A stretch of 64,000 bases of DNA from CAZOOK01 sp964581385 (GTDB lineage: Bacteria > Pseudomonadota > Gammaproteobacteria > Nevskiales > Nevskiaceae). Positions within the stretch are counted from its first letter, which is position 1; each line of letters begins with the position of its first letter. Shown in pieces: positions 59,809 through 64,000 of this stretch. The position numbers and the translations under genes are program-made. The stretch covers positions 82,806 to 146,805 of the forward strand of contig CAZOOK010000009.1 of NCBI GenBank assembly GCA_964581385.1, in the 5' to 3' direction. The notes under the pieces are model-generated. The model was not told the origin of the DNA. It ran no database searches and saw only the letters and a list, made by a program, of their open reading frames with translations.

Positions 59809-60711
59809 TCAGTGATCCCGCCGTTGAATGAAATCCGCCAGCCACGCCAGCTGAAGCGCGCCGTCCGGCAGGTGCTTCAGCACTTGACGTGCTTCATTGA
59901 ATAGCTCGCTTGCCCTTTTCCGCGCGCCTTCGAGGCCGAGCAGCGACGGATACGTCGATTTTTCCTGTGCGAGATCTTTGCCGGCGGTTTTACCGAGCGT
60001 TTCCGTGCTCGCGGTTTCGTCGAGCACGTCATCCTGGATCTGAAATGCGAGCCCGATGCGGCGGCCGTACGTATCCAGCGCTTCGGTCTGTGTCGGCGTT
60101 GCATTCGCGGCGCAGGCAGCCAGCCGCAGGCTCGCCAGAATCAACGCGCCCGTTTTGCGTGCGTGCAGTGATTGCAGGCGCTCCAGCGAAATCTTCTTGC
60201 CTGCGGATTCGATGTCTACGGCCTGTCCACCGGCCATGCCACGCGAGCCCGACGCCGCGGCAAGCACTCGCACCATTTGCAGCCGCTGCCCCGGCGAGGT
60301 CACGCCGTCGTCTGCGGTCAGTATCTCAAACGCAAGGGTCTGCAATGCGTCGCCGGCCAGAATGGCGGTGGCTTCGTCATAAGCTTTGTGCACGGTCGGC
60401 TGGCCGCGGCGAAGATCGTCGTCGTCCATCGCTGGCAGATCATCGTGAACCAGCGAGTAGGCGTGTATCAGCTCGACAGCGCAGGCTGAGGCATCGAGTG
60501 CAGCGGCCGGTACGCCGAGCGCTTCACCGGCTGCGTAAACCAGCAGCGCGCGCAGGCGCTTGCCGCCATCGCAGGCATAACGCATCGCTGCGTGCAGGCG
60601 CGCGGGATCTTCGTCGGCGGGTGCGAGGCGGGCGTCAAGCGCCCGGGTCAGGCGCTGCAAATAGTCGGGGACGCGCGAACCGAAGTCGGCGCCGTACGGG
60701 ATATTGGTCAA
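59809..60711 (-). CDS. ispA: Farnesyl (polyprenyl) diphosphate synthase, short-chain
   Basis: Condenses IPP with DMAPP and GPP to farnesyl diphosphate in the cytoplasm. The first Asp-rich motif is DDLPAMDDDDLRRGQPT near 85 and the second is FQIQDDVLDETAST near 230. GGKRLRALLVYAAGE near 50 and GQAVDIES near 165 are typical. Length 300 residues. It is 8 bp after xseB, so the two form an operon; dxs, the usual third gene, is displaced by 1.4 kb. Confidence 0.95.
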   Translation of the reverse strand: MTNIPYGADFGSRVPDYLQRLTRALDARLAPADEDPARLHAAMRYACDGGKRLRALLVYAAGEALGVPAAALDASACAVELIHAYSLVHDDLPAMDDDDLRRGQPTVHKAYDEATAILAGDALQTLAFEILTADDGVTSPGQRLQMVRVLAAASGSRGMAGGQAVDIESAGKKISLERLQSLHARKTGALILASLRLAACAANATPTQTEALDTYGRRIGLAFQIQDDVLDETASTETLGKTAGKDLAQEKSTYPSLLGLEGARKRASELFNEARQVLKHLPDGALQLAWLADFIQRRDH

Positions 60712-60719
60712 GGCAGAAC

Positions 60720-60998
60720 TCAGGAATCGGAATCGGGAGAGGATTTATCGTTTTCTTCGGCGAGCAGGTCACGCACGCGCAGTTCCGCTGTTTCCAGTGA
60801 CTGGCGGCATTCGCGGGTCAGGATCATGCCGCGCTCGAACAGGCGCAACGATTCATCGAGTGGCAGATCGCCATGCTCCATGCGCGCAACGATGCCTTCC
60901 AGTTCCGTAAGGGAGCTTTCGAAGCGCGAGACGGGGTCAGCGGGCGCATCCGCTGCTGGTATGGTTTCCGCGCTCGCAGGACTGGTTTTCTTGCTCAT
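60720..60998 (-). CDS. xseB: Exodeoxyribonuclease VII small subunit
   Basis: Small subunit of the single-strand-specific nuclease, 92 residues, coiled-coil helical hairpin. FESSLTELEGIVARMEHGDLP and LDESLRLFERGMILTRECRQ match the family. An N-terminal low-complexity tail (KKTSPASAETIPAADAPADP) and an acidic end are additional. The large subunit xseA is elsewhere. Begins the xseB-ispA unit. Confidence 0.93.
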   Translation of the reverse strand: MSKKTSPASAETIPAADAPADPVSRFESSLTELEGIVARMEHGDLPLDESLRLFERGMILTRECRQSLETAELRVRDLLAEENDKSSPDSDS

Positions 60999-61128
60999 GG
61001 GATAGGCGATCGGGTATCGCCATAGTGTAACCGCCGGGATGGCAGGCGGGACGTATGCGCCGGTAAGTCGGATTGCGCTTCCGTCCCATCTTCGCCAATC
61101 CGGTGTTGCGCGGCAGCGGGCGGATACA

Positions 61129-61189
61129 GCGCCCAGAAGCCCTTGGTGGCAGCAGCGCAGCGATCAAAGCGTTTGTTAGCGGGTTCTAA
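61129..61189. repeat. Dispersed repeat, copy E
   Basis: On the minus strand it reads TTAGAACCCGCTAACAAACG, then CTTTGATCGCTGCG, sharing with copy B the TTAG start, the TAACA word and the CTTTGATCGCTGCG core. The leading TAG is the stop of the CocE/NonD hydrolase gene (61186-61188). Confidence 0.68.
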
Positions 61190-63282
61190 AGTCCACTCAA
61201 AGCACTCGTCGGCACGATCGGCAGAACCAGACTCGAAGGATGGTCCGGATCGTTGTAAATCGTACTGATCCCGCCAGCGACAGCGGATTGCTGCGGCTGC
61301 ATCCAGATGCCTTGTGCTTGGTTACTGGCGCTGATGGCGACACGCAGCTTGTGGCCAACGCGGATCAGCGCCGCGGCGGGGAAGATTTCAACCGGCACGA
61401 GCATGGCTTCACCCGGCACTACCGGTAGCGCTGAGTCAACGGTGAAAAGGTGCCAGGGTTGGATCATGACGCCCTGCAGATAACGCGAGCGCGTGGTATC
61501 GACTGCGCGATAGGCCGCAGACATGAGGCCATCGCTGAGCGGCGTTGCGCTGCCGTCGGGTGCGACATCGTCAAGGCGCACCGACACTGCGGCGGTGGTG
61601 ACGCTGCTCGACATCCAGATATCCGCCTCGATCGGCCCGTTGATGTAGAGATCGTCGGTCGCCACAGGGGTTTCGTAGTTGAGGGACTGCTGCGCGCTTT
61701 CAACTTGAGAGTCGTCGCTAAAGCAGGGGCGGGTGACGGACAAGCCGAGCGTCCATTGCTGATAGCTGATGGAGCATTCGCTTCCATCGACGGGCGTGTC
61801 CTTCAGAGCGAGGATGGTGCCGTTGCTGGCGGTGGACACGCTCAGACTCGGCGCATCAGGCTCAGCCATCGTGTGTGTTGTTTCGCCGCTGGTTGGCAGC
61901 TGATCCGACAACGTCATATCGCCGTGCAGATACAGACGCCGCGGTGTCGCCAGCGGATGCGGCCAGTCGGTGGTGCTCGCATAGCGCGCCGCACCGTTTT
62001 CGCCGTAACCATCAATGTACTGCGTGACGTTGGGCAGCTTCTCCGCACCGGTGTCCATGTCTTTCAAATATTTGTCGAACCACTGCAGCAACAGGCCTGC
62101 GGACGGAGGCGGTCCGTCCTCGCCGGGCGCATTGGCGCCCAGCAATGCGCCGGAAACGATCTGCACATGGTCTCCCGGCAGGATCGCCAGCTTGGTGGTG
62201 ACGTTGCGCTTCAGCTGCTCATACAGCAGCGGCTCACCGCGCTGGAAGATATCGTGGGTGCCGCCAATGATGAAGGTGGGTACCTGGATGTCGGACGCAT
62301 GCTCGATTGGCGACCGCTGGCTCCAGAAATCGCCGTCGTCCGTGCTGTAGCCGGCGACACCTTGCAGCGTACTGTTGATCAACGGGATGAAGAAATCGTT
62401 GACGGTGTCAATGTGCTCCTGGTTGGCTGCGGTGATCTGCGCCGCGTACTGCGGATAAGTCGCGATGGCGTGAGCATTTTGCACGCTCAGTCCCTGCGTC
62501 AGCGGCAGCCAGATGGAAATGAACAAACCATTGAACAACCCGCCGGTGCCGAGGACATCGCGCCAGGCATCGCCCATGGGCACCTGTACGAACGCCGCCT
62601 TGACTGCTGATCGGTGCTGTTCGGCGGTGAATAGCGCGCTGATGCCGAGGTAGGAAGTGCCGGCCACGCCTACCGTGCCGTTGGACCAGGATTGCTGAGT
62701 GACCCAGTCCACCGCTTCGCCATAGGCTTCCTGCTCGGCGTCATCGAGTAGATGCTCTTCGCCGTCCGATACGCCGGACCCGAGGATGTCGACCGCCACG
62801 GTCACATAGCCGCGCTTGATCATCATGTCGTCCGTGCCGCCGATCGCGAGCGTGGTGCCGAAAGGCAGCACCAGCGAACTGGCGGCGCCGAGATCGATGC
62901 GGTAGGCGGTTTGCGTGAGGATCGCTGGGAAGGTATCGGTGGCGGGGGTGCCGGAGGCGTCCGCAGGCACGGATACCAGTACGCCCAGCTTCTTGCCGGC
63001 ATTTTCGCCGGCTGCAGAAGTAAGAGTGATGAACTGCAGCGGCAGCCTTGCGACCTTGGGGTAATCCTCAGGCCGCGAATAATCGGCCCAGGTGGCATTG
63101 GCGTTGTCTGTGATCGGCGGGTTGAGCTGGTTCACGCTGGCGCGGGTGCCGAGCGTCGTGGTGGGACCGCCGCCGCTGTTGCCGTTGTCAATATTCGGTT
63201 TGCTACTGCTGCTGCAAGCCGACACCGATATAACGACGGAAACGACCGGCGCGGCGGCCCGCGCGAACCACCGTCTATCCAT
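61186..63282 (-). CDS. CocE/NonD family hydrolase, lipoprotein
   Basis: Alpha/beta hydrolase of about 698 residues of the CocE/X-Pro dipeptidyl-peptidase-like group. A signal with lipobox-like VSVSAC precedes a Gly/Ser linker. The nucleophile elbow is AGTSYLGIS near 215 with GVSDGEEHLLDDAEQEAYG before it; GTHDIFQRGEP supplies a candidate Asp and LPGDHVQIVSG the His. A jellyroll domain with typical beta strands (VRLDDVAPDGSATPLSDGL) fills the C-terminus. Substrate unknown; esters or amides are typical. Starts at 63306 or 63291 are also possible. Its TAG stop is in repeat copy E. Confidence 0.88.
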   Translation of the reverse strand: MDRRWFARAAAPVVSVVISVSACSSSSKPNIDNGNSGGGPTTTLGTRASVNQLNPPITDNANATWADYSRPEDYPKVARLPLQFITLTSAAGENAGKKLGVLVSVPADASGTPATDTFPAILTQTAYRIDLGAASSLVLPFGTTLAIGGTDDMMIKRGYVTVAVDILGSGVSDGEEHLLDDAEQEAYGEAVDWVTQQSWSNGTVGVAGTSYLGISALFTAEQHRSAVKAAFVQVPMGDAWRDVLGTGGLFNGLFISIWLPLTQGLSVQNAHAIATYPQYAAQITAANQEHIDTVNDFFIPLINSTLQGVAGYSTDDGDFWSQRSPIEHASDIQVPTFIIGGTHDIFQRGEPLLYEQLKRNVTTKLAILPGDHVQIVSGALLGANAPGEDGPPPSAGLLLQWFDKYLKDMDTGAEKLPNVTQYIDGYGENGAARYASTTDWPHPLATPRRLYLHGDMTLSDQLPTSGETTHTMAEPDAPSLSVSTASNGTILALKDTPVDGSECSISYQQWTLGLSVTRPCFSDDSQVESAQQSLNYETPVATDDLYINGPIEADIWMSSSVTTAAVSVRLDDVAPDGSATPLSDGLMSAAYRAVDTTRSRYLQGVMIQPWHLFTVDSALPVVPGEAMLVPVEIFPAAALIRVGHKLRVAISASNQAQGIWMQPQQSAVAGGISTIYNDPDHPSSLVLPIVPTSALSGL

Positions 63283-63306
63283 CTCTCTCATCCTGCACCG
63301 TCTCAA

Positions 63307-63965
63307 TTATTTTATTTCGAGTATTCGCTGATAACTGTAAATTGCGGACGCGCTGTGTTTGCCGGTCGCAGAGTCACTCTAAGATGCAGAAGCGCCGCCG
63401 CACAAGACGACCAAAGTGTCATTGAGTTGGAGAGGAAAAAAACAGTCGCGGTCACTTCAGCGACATGCTAGTCGATTAAGCCTGAGTACCGATCAACTTA
63501 AGGTGCTGCGCTATCGCTTCAGTTCTAACCATCCGAAATAAGCCTTTCCGCGCCGGTCCAGGTAAGGCAAGTCGAAACTAAGTCCGGAGTCCTTATAACA
63601 ATTTGATCATATTAAAGTGACATTTTGTTATTTTTAAATATATATAAGGCTGAATAGAATAGGTTGGCAGACGAAAAATGAATAATGAAAATACCATTAA
63701 ATATCATATTCTTAAATTGAATTCGTGGAGTACTCGGCGGCCATAAGCCGCGATTGCTGGAGCGGTCTTGTAGAGGTGCATTGAAATTAAACTGCAATAA
63801 AAAATTCATATATTTGTAACGTGTTTTGCGGATCATGCGCCGCCGCCAAGTATTTGTTTCAGTTGCTGAGTCCATTGCCTGACAGCCGATCAGTTTGCAA
63901 TTTGTCGAAGAGGGCAAGGCCATGGGCGCAGAAATTTTGTACAGCTCATCCAATGGGAGAACTGC
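63307..63965. other. AT-rich gene-free stretch
   Basis: No gene is supported. From about 63590 to 63830 the sequence is very AT-rich (for example ATTTTTAAATATATATAAGG), unlike the rest of the window. A minus-strand frame at 63612-63953 crosses it but has a composition unlike a protein. It may contain the promoter of the next gene. Confidence 0.45.
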
Positions 63966-64000
63966 GTGAAAAAGTTTAAGAGTTACAGCGCGCTGGCTGT
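63966..64000 (+). CDS. Start of a truncated gene, probable signal peptide
   Basis: A GTG start behind GGGAGA gives VKKFKSYSALAV before the window ends. This looks like the n-region of a signal peptide. Identity cannot be told. Confidence 0.4.
   Translation, partial: MKKFKSYSALA

Noticed and set aside
63612..63953. Minus-strand 113-codon frame in the AT-rich end
   Set aside because: Composition follows the AT-rich DNA; no ribosome site or domain.

Overview
The window is high-GC DNA from a Gram-negative bacterium. The gene set points to a gammaproteobacterium near the Xanthomonadales, Nevskiales or Steroidobacterales: TolC-type outer-membrane proteins, an OmpA-family protein, two-partner secretion, quinone-dependent PyrD, LpxH-like phosphatase, YajQ, and the xseB-ispA-dxs gene set. 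This placement is inferred from gene content and style, not from a marker gene. No rRNA, tRNA, CRISPR array, phage or complete insertion sequence was seen.

Layout. 0.1-7.1 kb: a probable operon of a sulfotransferase, a 140-residue coiled-coil protein, a TolC/NodT-like outer-membrane lipoprotein, and an unusual membrane protein joining a PqqD-like domain, a catalytically decayed M50 domain and an HlyD adaptor. An exported Asp-box protein follows. 7.2-11.3 kb: a large repeat protein (GloVer repeats, five FN3 domains, GlyGly-CTERM-like tail) and an esterase-like hydrolase. 11.6-20.6 kb: housekeeping genes, with ribA, an ABC1/UbiB kinase and pyrD as one overlapping operon, then OmpA-family, thioesterase, DUF7931, purB and fumC. 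20.7-26 kb: DUF4397 lipoprotein and a four-gene MacAB-like ABC exporter. 26-33.6 kb: CysH-like, LpxH-like, rhomboid, cytochrome c, Hsp20, CbpA, DsbA, DUF2167 and an intact site-2 protease. 33.8-48.3 kb: secreted beta-helix protein, amidase, YjbQ, DUF486, DUF1134, rhodanese-TolC, sulfotransferase-SapC, pseudouridine synthase, YajQ, N-formylglutamate amidohydrolase, transglutaminase and CspA. 48.3-56.5 kb: a minus-strand two-partner-secretion operon, tpsB-tpsA-fecR-like-secreted propeller, behind a CRP-type class I promoter. 56.6-61 kb: dxs, ispA and xseB, split by two plus-strand genes of which one is AT-rich. 61-63.3 kb: a CocE/NonD hydrolase. The end is AT-rich and carries the first codons of another gene.

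The observations most worth following are (1) an approximately 55-bp palindrome-forming repeat that in four of five copies contains the TAG stop codon of the adjacent gene; (2) the PqqD-pseudo-M50-HlyD fusion with its own outer-membrane partner and a sulfotransferase but no ABC ATPase; (3) the CRP site centred at -61.5 of a predicted promoter that reads a TPS operon with FecR and propeller genes appended; and (4) the interruption of the isoprenoid cluster. All function calls are from reading the sequence; no database search was run.
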